A stretch of 64,000 nt of DNA from Sphingomonas hengshuiensis (GCA_003240755.1 QFNF01000027.1:1-64000); one strand, 5' to 3'. Shown: positions 17,856 to 27,747, counted from the stretch's first letter. Numbers and translations: made by a program. Notes: a model not told the origin generated them from the letters alone.

Positions 17856-20699
17856 ATGCGTTTCGGCCTCGCGCTGCTGATCTCGACCGCCCTGCTGGTC
17901 CCGGCCCATGCGCAGCCGCGCGCCGCCGCCCGGCCGGCCCCCGCCGCGGCCGTGCCGCCGATCGCGTACACCGAACGCACCCTCGCCAACGGGCTGCGCG
18001 TCTATGCCATTCGCGACACGTCGAGCGCGAACGTGTCGGTGCAGGTCTGGTACGATGTCGGATCGAAGGACGATCCCGCCGGGCGGTCGGGGTTTGCGCA
18101 TATGTTCGAGCATCTGATGTTCAAGGCGACACGGAACCTCGTCCCCGAACAGCTCGACCGGCTGACCGAGGATGTCGGCGGGTACAACAACGCATCCACC
18201 GCCGACGATTACACCAATTATTACGAGGTGGTGCCTGCCAACCACCTGCAACGGCTGCTGTTCGCCGAGGCCGACCGGATGGCGACGCTGGTCGTCGATC
18301 CCCAGACCTTCGCGTCGGAACGCGAGGTCGTGAAGGAGGAGTTGCGCAGCCGCATCCTCGCCCAGCCCTATGGCAAGCTGTTCGGCCTGTACGCGCCGAT
18401 GATGTCGTACAGCCGCCACCCCTATGCCCGGCCCGGCATCGGGTCGATCGCCGATCTCGACGCGGCGACGATCGACGATATCCGCGCCTTCCACGCGACC
18501 TATTACCGGCCCGACAATGCGGTGCTGGTGGTCGCGGGCAATTTCGACCCCGCACAGCTCGACCGCTGGGTCGACCGGTATTTCGCGCCGATCGCCAGGC
18601 CGAACCGCCCGATCCCGCGCGTGACCATCGACGAACCGGTCCGCCAGCAGCCGGTGACGAAGACGGTGTACGAAGCGAACACGCCGCTGCCCGCCATCCT
18701 CATCAGCTATCCGCTGCCGCCCGCCGGCCATCCGGATCAGGCGGCGCTCAAGGTGCTCGACGCGATCCTGTCGAGCGGGGACAATTCGCGATTGCACCAG
18801 AGCCTCGTCTATCGCGACCAGATCGCGCAGGATGCCGGGGTGCAACTGGATGCCAAGCAGGGGCCGGGCACGCTGTCGCTCTACGCGATCCTCGCCGGCG
18901 GCAAGTCGGCGACCGCGGGCGAGGCAGCGTTGAAGCGTGAAGTCGCCCGGCTGATCGCGACGCCGCCGACCGCCGCCGAACTGGCCGAGGCGAAGAACGA
19001 GATCACCACCGCCGAACTGCTGTCGCGCGAAACGGCGGAAGGGAAAGCGTCGGCGCTGGCGCAGGGAGTCATCGTCGAGCGCGATCCGCAGGCCGCCGAC
19101 AAGGGGCTGGCGGCGATCGCGCGCGTCACCGCCGCCGATGTGCAGCGCGTCGCGCGCACCTGGCTGGCCGACGATCGCGCCGCGACGATCCGCTATCTGC
19201 CCGACAGCGCGAAGCCGGCCGGCGCGGCGAGCGACACCATCGCCATCGCCGACAGCGTCGTTACCGCGCCGCTGGCCGTGCCGCCGGGCATCGCGATCCA
19301 CACGCCGGCACCCGCCGGCCAGCGCATCCTGCCCCCCGCCCCCGCCGCGCCGGTACAGGTCGCCATCCCCGTGCCGGTCGAACGCCGCCTGCCCAACGGC
19401 CTGCGCGTCGTGATGGTGGAAAAGCGCGGGCTGCCGGTCGTCACCGCCGCGCTGGTGGCGGACGGCGGGGCGGCCGGCGACCCGGACGGGCGTGCCGGGG
19501 TCGGCGAACTGGCCGCCGGGCTGCTGACACAGGGCACCCGCACCCGGTCGGCGACCGAGATCGCCCGCGCGGTCGAATCGCTGGGCGGCAGCATCGCCAG
19601 CGGCGCGGGCTGGGATTCACAGAGCGTGACGCTGACGGTCGGGTCGGCGCAGGCGGCCCCCGCCCTCGGCATCCTCGCCGACGTCGCGCGCAACCCGGCG
19701 TTCGATCAAGCGGAGATCGACCGGTTGCGCACGCGGACGATCGACGGGGTCAGCGTCGCGCTGACCGATCCGGGGCAATTGTCGGGGCTGGTGGCCGACC
19801 GGGCGGTGTTCGGCGCGGCACCCTATGGCCACCCCGCCAGCGGCACGCCCGCCACGCTGAAGGCGATTACGCGCAGCGACGTCGCCGCCGCCTATGCGCG
19901 TAGCTGGCAGCCGGACCGCACGACGCTGGTACTGGTCGGCGACCTGACGAGCGATGCCGGCATGGCGCTTGCCACCCGGCTGTTCGGCGACTGGCGCGGC
20001 ACGCCGGGCGCGGCACCGGTGGCACCGCCGCAAACGACATTGCCCGCGCCGCGCGTGATCGTGGTCGACATGCCCGGCGCAGGACAGGCGGGCGTCGTCG
20101 TCGCCCGCCCCGGCATCGCACGGGGCGACCAGAGCTATTTCCCCGCCGCCGTCGCCAATGCCACGCTGGGCGTCGGCTTCTCGTCGCGGCTGAACCAGGA
20201 AATCCGCATCAAGCGCGGCCTCGCCTATGGCGCGCGGTCCGAACTGGATGCACGCCGCAACGGCGGGGCGGTCAGTGCGTCGACTCAGACCAAGAACCCG
20301 TCCGCGCCCGAAGTGGTGAAGATCATCACCGACGAACTGCGCCGCATGGGTGCCGAACCCGCGCCGGAGGCCGAACTGGCAACGCGCAAGGCGGTGCTGA
20401 CCGGCAATTTCGGGCGAACGATCGAACGGACCAGCGGCATCGCCGGCACCATCGTCACCTATGTCGCCGACGGCGTGCCGCTGGCGCGCATCGCGACCTT
20501 CCTCCCATCCATCGAGGCGGTCGGTCCGGCGGCGGTGCAGCAGGCGGCGGCGCGGGTGATGGACCCGAAGGCGGCCAGCATCGTCGTGGTCGGCGATGCC
20601 AAGCAGTTCCTCGAACCGCTGCGCGCCGCCTATCCGGGACTGGTGGTGGTGCCGGCAGCCTCGATCGACCTGGGCCGCGCCGATCTGGGGGCGAAGTAA
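17856..20699 (+). CDS. M16 family zinc peptidase, two-domain, exported
   Basis: 947 residues. Sec signal peptide (MRFGLALLISTALLVPAHAQ) sends it to the periplasm. The N-terminal M16 domain has the inverted zinc motif H82-M-F-E-H86 with the catalytic Glu85 and the distal ligand in REVVKEELRSR (about E162). The second half (from about residue 510) repeats the M16 fold but has no HxxEH, the usual inactive partner half of pitrilysin-type or fused mitochondrial-processing-peptidase-type enzymes; it keeps the arginine/tyrosine region IKRGLAYGARS. Probably degrades peptides in the periplasm. GGAG lies 11 bases before the ATG. Confidence 0.92.
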   Translation: MRFGLALLISTALLVPAHAQPRAAARPAPAAAVPPIAYTERTLANGLRVYAIRDTSSANVSVQVWYDVGSKDDPAGRSGFAHMFEHLMFKATRNLVPEQLDRLTEDVGGYNNASTADDYTNYYEVVPANHLQRLLFAEADRMATLVVDPQTFASEREVVKEELRSRILAQPYGKLFGLYAPMMSYSRHPYARPGIGSIADLDAATIDDIRAFHATYYRPDNAVLVVAGNFDPAQLDRWVDRYFAPIARPNRPIPRVTIDEPVRQQPVTKTVYEANTPLPAILISYPLPPAGHPDQAALKVLDAILSSGDNSRLHQSLVYRDQIAQDAGVQLDAKQGPGTLSLYAILAGGKSATAGEAALKREVARLIATPPTAAELAEAKNEITTAELLSRETAEGKASALAQGVIVERDPQAADKGLAAIARVTAADVQRVARTWLADDRAATIRYLPDSAKPAGAASDTIAIADSVVTAPLAVPPGIAIHTPAPAGQRILPPAPAAPVQVAIPVPVERRLPNGLRVVMVEKRGLPVVTAALVADGGAAGDPDGRAGVGELAAGLLTQGTRTRSATEIARAVESLGGSIASGAGWDSQSVTLTVGSAQAAPALGILADVARNPAFDQAEIDRLRTRTIDGVSVALTDPGQLSGLVADRAVFGAAPYGHPASGTPATLKAITRSDVAAAYARSWQPDRTTLVLVGDLTSDAGMALATRLFGDWRGTPGAAPVAPPQTTLPAPRVIVVDMPGAGQAGVVVARPGIARGDQSYFPAAVANATLGVGFSSRLNQEIRIKRGLAYGARSELDARRNGGAVSASTQTKNPSAPEVVKIITDELRRMGAEPAPEAELATRKAVLTGNFGRTIERTSGIAGTIVTYVADGVPLARIATFLPSIEAVGPAAVQQAAARVMDPKAASIVVVGDAKQFLEPLRAAYPGLVVVPAASIDLGRADLGAK

Positions 20700-20753
20700 C
20701 CCCTCGTCGTGCCGGGGAGGATTTCGAAAGCCGGTTCCGCTACACCCCGGCCG

Positions 20754-21728
20754 ATGGCGATCCTCGCAAACCTGTCCCGGCGTACGCGCATCCTTGGCGG
20801 CGGCGTCCTGTTGCTGATCGTCGGCGCGTTCGCCGCGCGGGCCGGGATCGCCTCGCTCGACCAGCGCGGGCAGCCGCCGGCGCCGCCGACCGCCGCCGCC
20901 GGCTACGAGGCCGACGACCATTTTCCCGGCGCGGCGCAGTTGCTGCTCGACGCGCCGGTGCGGCGGGGCGAAACCGGCACCGCGCCGCTCCCGGCGCTGC
21001 CGGCCCATGCCGATGCCGGCGACCCTGGCGACGCGTCGATCCGCCCCGCCCGCCCGTTCGTGCTGCGCGGAACGCAGCTCGACCGCGCCCGCGCGCTGCA
21101 ATGCCTGACCACCGCCATCTATTACGAAGCGGGTAACGAGCCGGAGGACGGACAGCGTGCGGTGGCGCAGGTCGTGTTGAACCGCGTGCGCCACCCCGCC
21201 TTTCCCGCCAGCGTGTGCGGGGTGGTGTTCCAGGGGTCGGACAGGCCGGTCTGCCAGTTCAGCTTCGCCTGCGACGGAGCGATGGCGCGGGTACCGGTGC
21301 CGTCGGTCTGGCTGCGATCGCGGCGGGTGGCGGCACGCGCGCTGGCGGGCGAGGTCTTTGCACCCGTCGGGCTGGCGACGCATTACCATACCTATGCCGT
21401 CACCCCGTCGTGGAACCGCGCGCTGGTGATGACCGGGGTGTTCGGCGCGCATTTCTTTCACCGGTGGAAGGGGTGGTGGGGTACGCCCGCCGCGTTCACC
21501 GATCGCCATACCGGCGTCGAGCCGCCGCCCGGACCGCTCCGCCCGCTGCCGCCGCCGCCCGCGGTGGAACCGGTCGTGGTCGAAACCGCGCCGATGGTCC
21601 CGCCGGCATTCGTCGCACCGCCCGCGCCAGTGGCCAGCGCCACGCCCCGGCCGGAGGAAGGTACCAGGCTGCCGCCGGAATCGCAGATTCTCGACCGGTG
21701 GAAGGATTCGGGCAAGCCGCTGCGCTAG
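20754..21728 (+). CDS. Cell wall hydrolase, SleB family, membrane anchored
   Basis: 324 residues. One N-terminal membrane segment (ILGGGVLLLIVGAFAARAG, about residues 13-31), a Pro/Ala-rich linker, then a SleB/hydrolase_2 domain (CLTTAIYYEAGNEPEDGQ, VAQVVLNRVRHPAFP, CQFSFACDG, ATHYHTY) that includes the putative catalytic Glu in YYEAG. The C-terminal 90 residues are Pro-rich and disordered. SleB-type enzymes are lytic transglycosylases acting on cortex or cell-wall peptidoglycan; in Gram-negatives they are linked to wall remodelling. Start is uncertain: a GTG at 20709 in frame is the alternative. Confidence 0.85.
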   Translation: MAILANLSRRTRILGGGVLLLIVGAFAARAGIASLDQRGQPPAPPTAAAGYEADDHFPGAAQLLLDAPVRRGETGTAPLPALPAHADAGDPGDASIRPARPFVLRGTQLDRARALQCLTTAIYYEAGNEPEDGQRAVAQVVLNRVRHPAFPASVCGVVFQGSDRPVCQFSFACDGAMARVPVPSVWLRSRRVAARALAGEVFAPVGLATHYHTYAVTPSWNRALVMTGVFGAHFFHRWKGWWGTPAAFTDRHTGVEPPPGPLRPLPPPPAVEPVVVETAPMVPPAFVAPPAPVASATPRPEEGTRLPPESQILDRWKDSGKPLR

Positions 21729-21785
21729 GCGTGACTTTCGTCCGCTACCCCCCTACCTGAACGGCAATCAACCGGAGTATGCCCC

Positions 21786-22739
21786 ATGTCGTTGACCGTC
21801 GCCGTCCAGATGGACCCTATTGCGGGCATCAATATCGCGGGTGATTCCACCTTTGCCCTGATGCTGGCGGCGCAGGCGCGGGGACACCGGCTGTTCCATT
21901 ACAGCCCCGAAGACCTGAACCAGTCGGGCGACCGGGTGTGGACGCGGGCGCAGCCGGTGACGGTGCAGCGGGTGGTCGGCGATCACTTCACGCTGGGCGA
22001 TCCGGTCCGTCTCGACCTGGGTGAACAGGCCGATGTCGTGCTGATGCGGCAGGACCCGCCGTTCGACCTGGGATATATCACCGCGACGCACCTGCTGGAG
22101 CGGATTTCGGACCGGACCCTGGTGGTCAACGACCCGGCATCGGTGCGCAACGCGCCCGAAAAGCTGTTCGTGCTCGATTACCAGCGCTTCATGCCGCCGA
22201 CGCTCATCACCCGGTCGGTCGACGAAGCGCGCGCGTTCCTGAACGAACATGGCTCGATCGTGGTCAAGCCGCTGCACGGCAATGGCGGCAAGGCGATCTT
22301 CAAGATCGATGCCGATGCGCAGAACCTGTCCTCGCTGATCGAGGTGTTCAACACCGCCTACCGCGAACCGCATATGGTACAGGCGTTCCTGCCCGCGGTG
22401 GCGAAGGGCGACAAGCGCATCGTGCTGGTCGACGGCGCGGTCGCGGGCGCGGTCAACCGCCTGCCCGGCGCTGGCGAAATCCGCTCGAACCTCGCGGTCG
22501 GCGGCACCGCGGCCAGGACCGAGCTGACGCCGCGCGAACGCGAGATCTGCGCCGCGCTCGGACCGGAACTCAAGCGGCGCGGACTGATCTTCGTCGGGAT
22601 CGACGTGATCGGCGGCGAATGGCTGACCGAGATCAACGTGACCTCGCCGACCGGTATCGTCGCGATCGAGAAATTCGACGGGACGGACGTTGCGGGGATG
22701 ATCTGGGACGCGATCGAGGCGCGGGTGGCGGCGAAGTAG
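21786..22739 (+). CDS. gshB: Glutathione synthase
   Basis: 317-residue ATP-grasp enzyme that joins gamma-glutamylcysteine and glycine. It has the family N terminus (VAVQMDPIAGINIAGDSTFALML), VLMRQDPPFDLGYITATHLLE, NDPASVRNAPEKL, the ATP-binding loop VVKPLHGNGGKAIFKI and WLTEINVTSPTG at the C terminus. GGAG lies about ten bases before the ATG. Its product is the cofactor for the gloA/gloB glyoxalase pair encoded at 50.7-51.8 kb, and for detoxification generally. Confidence 0.96.
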   Translation: MSLTVAVQMDPIAGINIAGDSTFALMLAAQARGHRLFHYSPEDLNQSGDRVWTRAQPVTVQRVVGDHFTLGDPVRLDLGEQADVVLMRQDPPFDLGYITATHLLERISDRTLVVNDPASVRNAPEKLFVLDYQRFMPPTLITRSVDEARAFLNEHGSIVVKPLHGNGGKAIFKIDADAQNLSSLIEVFNTAYREPHMVQAFLPAVAKGDKRIVLVDGAVAGAVNRLPGAGEIRSNLAVGGTAARTELTPREREICAALGPELKRRGLIFVGIDVIGGEWLTEINVTSPTGIVAIEKFDGTDVAGMIWDAIEARVAAK

Positions 22740-22820
22740 CCAAGCGCGAGCGCTGCACCGTTGATCCGGGGGGCGGCCCGGCAACGGCACGAAACCCCCG
22801 TCCGGACGTTCCCAATCCCC

Positions 22821-23426
22821 ATGACGACCTTCATCCTCGATGCCATTGCCCGGGGCGGCTATCTTGGCATCTTCCTGCTGATGGCGCTGGAAAACGTCAT
22901 TCCGCCGATCCCGTCCGAAGTCATCATGGGGCTGGGCGGGATGGCGGTGGCCCGGGGCGACATGGCGATGCTGCCGCTGCTGCTATGGGGTACCGCCGGC
23001 ACGACCGCCGGCAATTACTTCTGGTACGCGATCGGGCGGCGCTTCGGATATCAGGGGTTGAAGCCGTTCGTCGATCGCTGGGGCCGGTGGCTGACGGTCG
23101 AGTGGGAGGATGTCGAACGGTTGCACCGCTTCTTTCGCAAGCATGGCGGCAAGACCGTCTTCGTCTTCCGGTTCCTGCCGACGTTCCGCACGATGATATC
23201 GCTGCCGGCCGGCATGGCGTGCATGCCGCGCTGGCGCTTCTTCGTCGCGACCTTCACCGGCAGCATGATATGGAACGCGGTGCTGGCCTATGCCGGGCTG
23301 TGGCTGGGGTCCAATTTCGAACGGCTCGACCGTTATGTCGGACCGGTGGCGATCGCCATGTCGGTGGCGATCGTGATCGGCTATATCTACCGCGTGATTA
23401 CGTGGAAGCCGCGCGGGCAGCGGTGA
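22821..23426 (+). CDS. DedA-family membrane protein
   Basis: 201 residues with several membrane segments. The DedA/SNARE-associated fold is shown by ENVIPPIPSEVIMGLGGMAV, GNYFWYAIGRRFG, the FRKHGGKTVFVFRFLPTFRTMISLPAGMA core with its conserved arginines, and a C-terminal hairpin. DedA proteins act in undecaprenyl-phosphate or phospholipid flipping and envelope stability. It starts 81 bases after gshB on the same strand; convergent with the next TonB receptor gene. Confidence 0.92.
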   Translation: MTTFILDAIARGGYLGIFLLMALENVIPPIPSEVIMGLGGMAVARGDMAMLPLLLWGTAGTTAGNYFWYAIGRRFGYQGLKPFVDRWGRWLTVEWEDVERLHRFFRKHGGKTVFVFRFLPTFRTMISLPAGMACMPRWRFFVATFTGSMIWNAVLAYAGLWLGSNFERLDRYVGPVAIAMSVAIVIGYIYRVITWKPRGQR

Positions 23427-23519
23427 TCCGATCGTGCCGGACCACCGCCCCGCAAGCGCTGTCGCTGCGGCACCCGAAGCAACGCCCGGACCCGCCCCTG
23501 ACTGCTGTGCGGCGTCCGC

Positions 23520-23555
23520 GTCACGACGGCCGACCTGCATGCCGGCCGTCGTGAC
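23520..23555. terminator. Perfect 13-bp hairpin between convergent genes
   Basis: GTCACGACGGCCG and CGGCCGTCGTGAC pair perfectly around a 10-base loop, placed five bases after the TonB receptor stop (minus strand) and about 95 bases after the DedA stop. No clear T-run follows in either direction, but the position and strength suggest a bidirectional terminator. Confidence 0.65.
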
Positions 23556-23560
23556 AGCAC

Positions 23561-25945
23561 TCAAAACCGCGCACCCAGTTCCACGCCATAGAAGCGCGGC
23601 TCGCCCCGGATATAGGTCGGCACGCCAAAGCCGCCGCCGGTATTGCCCGCGTCGATCAGGTAGCGTTCGTCGGTCAGGTTGCGGGCGAAGCCGCCGATGG
23701 TGAAACGGTCGTCGAGCTCCACCCCGGCGCGCAGGTTGACCAGCGTATAGCCCGGCGTCGAGATCGCCTCGCGGTTCGGCAGTTCGAAGAACACCTTCGA
23801 CCGGTACGTCACGTTGGGCACGGCATAGAAGGTCGCCGACCCGACCGGCACCCGCAAATTCGCGCCGGCGGAGGCGGTCATGTCGGGTTGCAGGCGGAAC
23901 CGGTTGCCGGCGAACACGCCGTTGCTGGCGTCGTCCGCGACCCCGCCGTCGAGATAGGCGAAGGTGCCGAACAGCGACAGCATCTGCCCCAGGCGCAGAT
24001 TGCCCTCCAGCTCGACACCCAGATTGTCCGCCGACCCCGCCGAACGGGTGGTGGTCACGCCATTCTCGGTCACGGACACCTGGAACCCGTCATAGCGCTG
24101 GTAGAACACCGACGCCGCGCCGCTGAACGGCCCGGCGCGGCCCTTGATGCCGCCTTCGTAGTTCCACACCAGTTCCTCGGGCACGATCTGGAGCGCCGGA
24201 ATGACCCCTGCCGTCGCTGCGGAACCGGTGCGCTGGGCAGCGAGCTGTACCACGGGCGAGCGGCGCCCCTTGCTGACCGTGGCGTACAGGTTGACCGCTT
24301 CGGACAGGCGGAACAGCGCATTGAAGCGCGGCAGCACGGCGGCGAAGCTGCGCTCCGCCTCGAACTTCGCGCCATTGGTGTCGGCGGTGCCGAGCAGGCT
24401 GGTGAACACCCCCGCCCCGGCCAGCAGGCGCGAAAAGGGCTGGACCGAGCTGTACCCCGACCGGCGATCCTCGATCAGCACCCGCGCACCGGCGGTCAGC
24501 TCGAGCGCGGGCACCGGAATCCATGTCGCGTCGGCGAACATCGAATAGGTATCGTTGTTGCCATAGTTGGTGAATTCGGACGCATAGGGCAGTTCGGTCA
24601 GGGCGCCGCGCGACAGGATCGCGGTCGCACGTGCGCCCGGTACCGTGCCGTTGGCGGCGACGCAGTTCGGGCCGGTCGGAACGCCCGCCGTGTTCAGGAC
24701 CGCGCGGATCGGTGCATAGGCACCCGTCACCGAACAGGCGAGATAGGTGCCCTCCTCGGTCGAGAACGGCACGCGCTGGAAACCATTTTCGAAGAACGCG
24801 TTCCACCCGAACGAGGCGCGCGCCTTCCCGCCGGTGAAGTTGAAGCGGCCTTCATGGCTCCACTGGTCGCCCTGCGCATCCTCGGCGAATTCCAGATACC
24901 AGGCAGGACCGCCATCGGCGTCGAACGTTTCGAGGCTGTTGAACCGGCGATAGCCGTTGACCGTGGTGAAGGTGACGCCCGGCGCCAGCTCGACCGCCAC
25001 CGTCAGGTTCGCGTCATACACATCGCGGTCGAGGCCCAGCTTGCGCTTGCCCAGCACCTCCAGCGAATAGGGCGACCCCGACAGTTCCGCATATCCGTAG
25101 TCCCCGGTCTGCCCGCCGGTCGGGGCGAAGGCGCGGCTCTTGAACGCGGTGCCCGGATTGCGCTGCCCGTCATAGGTCAGCACCAGATCGGCGGTGACGG
25201 CGTCGGTCGGCCGCCAGCGCAGCGACCCGCGAAGCCCACGCTGGTCCTGCCCGTTCAGATCGTCCTGGTCGACGCGCCCCTGATTCTGGTTGGGGATGTC
25301 GGCGTCGCCGGCGATGTTGCGGACATAGCCGTCGCGATATTTATACGCGAAGGCGAGGCGGGCGGCGAGCGTGTCGCTCCCGGCATTGACCATGCCCGAC
25401 ACCTGCGTCCGGTTGAAATTGCCGTACGACGCGGCGAGGTCGGCGGCAAAGCCGGGCTTCGGCCGGGCCGACAGGATCGACACCGCACCGACGGCGGCGG
25501 CCGTGCCGAACAACGTCGCCTGCGGCCCCTTCACCGCCTCGATCCGTTCGAGGTCGAACAGATCCTGATACGCCCCGCGCGAGCGGCTGATATCGACGCC
25601 GTTGTAATAGAAGGTGACGCGCGCGCCCTGCTGCGCCGATCCCGAATCGGACGTGATGCCGCGAATGACGAAACCGGGATTGTTCGCGCTCTGCTCCTGC
25701 ACGATCAGGCCGGGGATGTATTGCGCGACATCGGCCAGCGTCGACACGCCGAGGTCGGCCATCTTCTGCCCCATCACCGCCGTCACCGTGACCGGCACGT
25801 CCTCGATCCGCTGTTCTACCTTCTGCGCGGTGACGACGATCTCGTCCGATTCGTCCCCCGCCGGCTGGACATTGGCCTGGGCGAAGGCGGCGGTGGAACA
25901 GCCCAGCGCCAGCAGTGCGATCGTCGGACGCAGACACGATTTCAT
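23561..25945 (-). CDS. TonB-dependent outer-membrane receptor (possible Pho regulon member)
   Basis: 794 residues. Signal peptide MKSCLRPTIALLALGCSTAAFAQA; then the TonB-box-like EIVVTAQKVEQRIEDVPVTVTAV typical of sphingomonad receptors, the plug (STLADVAQYIPGLIV, GFVIRGITS, DLERIEAVKGPQATLFG) and a beta-barrel ending in an aromatic residue (GVELGARF). The start ATG at 25945 has GGGGGAT upstream. The gene is divergent from a PhoD-type phosphatase, and the shared intergene contains Pho-box-like sequences, so it may import a phosphate ester or organophosphate released outside. Substrate not proven. Confidence 0.93.
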   Translation of the reverse strand: MKSCLRPTIALLALGCSTAAFAQANVQPAGDESDEIVVTAQKVEQRIEDVPVTVTAVMGQKMADLGVSTLADVAQYIPGLIVQEQSANNPGFVIRGITSDSGSAQQGARVTFYYNGVDISRSRGAYQDLFDLERIEAVKGPQATLFGTAAAVGAVSILSARPKPGFAADLAASYGNFNRTQVSGMVNAGSDTLAARLAFAYKYRDGYVRNIAGDADIPNQNQGRVDQDDLNGQDQRGLRGSLRWRPTDAVTADLVLTYDGQRNPGTAFKSRAFAPTGGQTGDYGYAELSGSPYSLEVLGKRKLGLDRDVYDANLTVAVELAPGVTFTTVNGYRRFNSLETFDADGGPAWYLEFAEDAQGDQWSHEGRFNFTGGKARASFGWNAFFENGFQRVPFSTEEGTYLACSVTGAYAPIRAVLNTAGVPTGPNCVAANGTVPGARATAILSRGALTELPYASEFTNYGNNDTYSMFADATWIPVPALELTAGARVLIEDRRSGYSSVQPFSRLLAGAGVFTSLLGTADTNGAKFEAERSFAAVLPRFNALFRLSEAVNLYATVSKGRRSPVVQLAAQRTGSAATAGVIPALQIVPEELVWNYEGGIKGRAGPFSGAASVFYQRYDGFQVSVTENGVTTTRSAGSADNLGVELEGNLRLGQMLSLFGTFAYLDGGVADDASNGVFAGNRFRLQPDMTASAGANLRVPVGSATFYAVPNVTYRSKVFFELPNREAISTPGYTLVNLRAGVELDDRFTIGGFARNLTDERYLIDAGNTGGGFGVPTYIRGEPRFYGVELGARF

Positions 25946-25986
25946 GTAATATCCCCCTGTGGATGGCGGGGGTCTAGGCAGGGGGC

Positions 25987-26018
25987 ATGACAGGTCCGTG
26001 ACGTCATGGACCTGTCGC
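25987..26018. promoter_or_regulatory. Overlapping divergent Pho-box candidates in a 28-bp palindrome
   Basis: The arms GACAGGTCC (25989-25997) and GGACCTGTC (26008-26016) flank a 10-base centre that itself contains TGACGTCA; the 28-base block is palindromic except for one mismatched pair. On the minus strand it reads ACGTCAC-GGAC-CTGTCAT (25987-26004), on the plus strand ACGTCAT-GGAC-CTGTCGC (26001-26018); both match the 7-4-7 layout of the PhoB box CTGTCAT-N4-CTGTCAY in most positions. It sits 41 bases before the receptor start and about 60 before the phosphatase start. Confidence 0.55.
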
Positions 26019-26079
26019 ATCGGATGCATAGGGGAGCGGCGGACCACTGTTCGTCGAACCTTTTCGAAAGCCCGCCACG

Positions 26080-27729
26080 ATGACGCTCAACCGCCGCGAC
26101 GCCCTCCGCCTGATGGGCAGCAGCGCCGCCCTGACCCTGCCGACGATCGGCCATGCCGCACCGGCCAACGCCCGGTTCCTGCACGGGGTGGCGAGCGGCG
26201 ATCCGGCGGCGGACGGCGCGGTGCTGTGGACCCGGGCGACCCCGGCGGCGGGCAGCACCGGCGACATCCCGCTCGACTGGCATGTCGCCGCCAGCAGCGC
26301 CGGGACCGCGATCGCCACCGGCCGCACGACCGCGCGCGCCGCACGCGATTTCACCGCAAAGGTCGAGCCGACCGGCCTGACACCCGGCACCGAATACTGG
26401 TTCTGGTTCACCACCGCCGACGGCACCGCATCGCCCAGGGGCCGCTTCCGCACCCTGCCGCGCGGGAGCGTCGCCGACGTCGCGCTGGCAGTGGTGTCGT
26501 GCCAGCTCTATCCGGGCGGATACTGGCACGCCTATACCGCGATCGCCGCCGAACCCCGGCTCGACGCGGTGCTGCACCTCGGCGATTACATCTATGAATA
26601 TGGCGCGGAGGGTTATGGCGCCGAGATCGGCCGCAAGCTGAACCGCCTGCCCGAACCTGCCCATGAAATCGTGACGCTGGCCGATTACCGGATGCGCCAT
26701 GCGCAGACGAAGCGCGATCCGGCGATGCAGGCGGCGCATGCCCGCGCCGCGTTCATCTGCGTCTGGGACGATCACGAAAGCGCCAATGATTCGTGGGTCG
26801 GCGGCGCCGAGAACCATGACCCCGCGACCGAGGGCGACTGGGGCGCGCGCAAGGCGGCGGCGATGCAGGCCTATTTCGAATGGATGCCGATCCGCGATCC
26901 CGTTCCCGGCCAGCCATGGGAAGCGATCAACCGCAGCTTCGATTTCGGTGACCTCGCCACGCTGGTGATGGTCGAGACCCGGCTGCTGGCGCGCGCGCAA
27001 CAGGCCGCGCCCAAGGGGGCGGGGATCGAGCCCGAAGATTATGCGACGATGATGGCGATCCGCGCCCGGCCCGACCGCGAACTGCTGGGGCCGAAGCAGC
27101 AGGCATGGGTCGAGGCCGAACTGGCCCGCTCGGTCGCGGCGAAGCGGCCATGGCAATTGCTCGGCAACCAGGTCGTCATGGCGCGCGTCCCCGGCCCCGA
27201 CCTTGCCACGGAGATGGGGGCGGAGCGCTATGCCGCGATGCTGAACGGCCTGCCCGCCGCCTATGCCCCGCGCATCGCCGCCGCGCAGCGATCCTACCGC
27301 GCCGGGCTGCCGATGAATTTCGACAGTTGGGACGGGTATCCCGCAGCCCGCGAACGGCTCTATGCCGCGTTCCGCCGCGCGGGATCGCGCCCGATCGTGC
27401 TGTCGGGCGACAGCCATGCCGGATGGGCCAACGACCTGCATGACGATGCCGGACGACTGGTCGCCAACGAATTCGGCGCGACCGCGATCTCCAGCCCGTC
27501 CTACGGGTCGTTGTTGCCGGGTCTGGGCAAGGTGATCGAGAAAGGCGCGCCCGAGGTCCGCTACTGCGATCAGGACCGCAAGGGCTATCTGCTGCTGACG
27601 CTGACGCGGGAACAGGCCGAGGCGCAGTTCCGGACGGTGTCGAGCGTGACCACGCCCGAGTTCACGACCGCGACCACCGCGCGGTGGCGCGTGGCGGCGG
27701 GGAAGCCCGGGCCGCTGGTGCAGGGATAG
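26080..27729 (+). CDS. PhoD-like alkaline phosphatase D family protein, Tat-exported
   Basis: 549 residues. The Tat signal is NRRDALRLMGSSAALTLPTIGHA. PhoD motifs include FLHGVASGDP, the VSCQLYPGGY strand with the conserved Cys, LHLGDYIYEYG, FICVWDDHESANDSW (metal-binding WDDHE) and VLSGDSHAGW. PhoD enzymes use Fe3+ and Ca2+ to split phosphomonoesters and diesters outside the cytoplasm during phosphate hunger. The likely Pho boxes in the promoter support this role. Divergent from the TonB receptor gene, which may take up the product. Confidence 0.92.
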   Translation: MTLNRRDALRLMGSSAALTLPTIGHAAPANARFLHGVASGDPAADGAVLWTRATPAAGSTGDIPLDWHVAASSAGTAIATGRTTARAARDFTAKVEPTGLTPGTEYWFWFTTADGTASPRGRFRTLPRGSVADVALAVVSCQLYPGGYWHAYTAIAAEPRLDAVLHLGDYIYEYGAEGYGAEIGRKLNRLPEPAHEIVTLADYRMRHAQTKRDPAMQAAHARAAFICVWDDHESANDSWVGGAENHDPATEGDWGARKAAAMQAYFEWMPIRDPVPGQPWEAINRSFDFGDLATLVMVETRLLARAQQAAPKGAGIEPEDYATMMAIRARPDRELLGPKQQAWVEAELARSVAAKRPWQLLGNQVVMARVPGPDLATEMGAERYAAMLNGLPAAYAPRIAAAQRSYRAGLPMNFDSWDGYPAARERLYAAFRRAGSRPIVLSGDSHAGWANDLHDDAGRLVANEFGATAISSPSYGSLLPGLGKVIEKGAPEVRYCDQDRKGYLLLTLTREQAEAQFRTVSSVTTPEFTTATTARWRVAAGKPGPLVQG

Positions 27730-27747
27730 CACGTCGCACCATCCCCC

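Noticed and set aside
25989..26016. The 28-bp palindrome as a transcription terminator
   Set aside because: It lies between the starts of two divergent genes, not after a gene end, and has no T-run.
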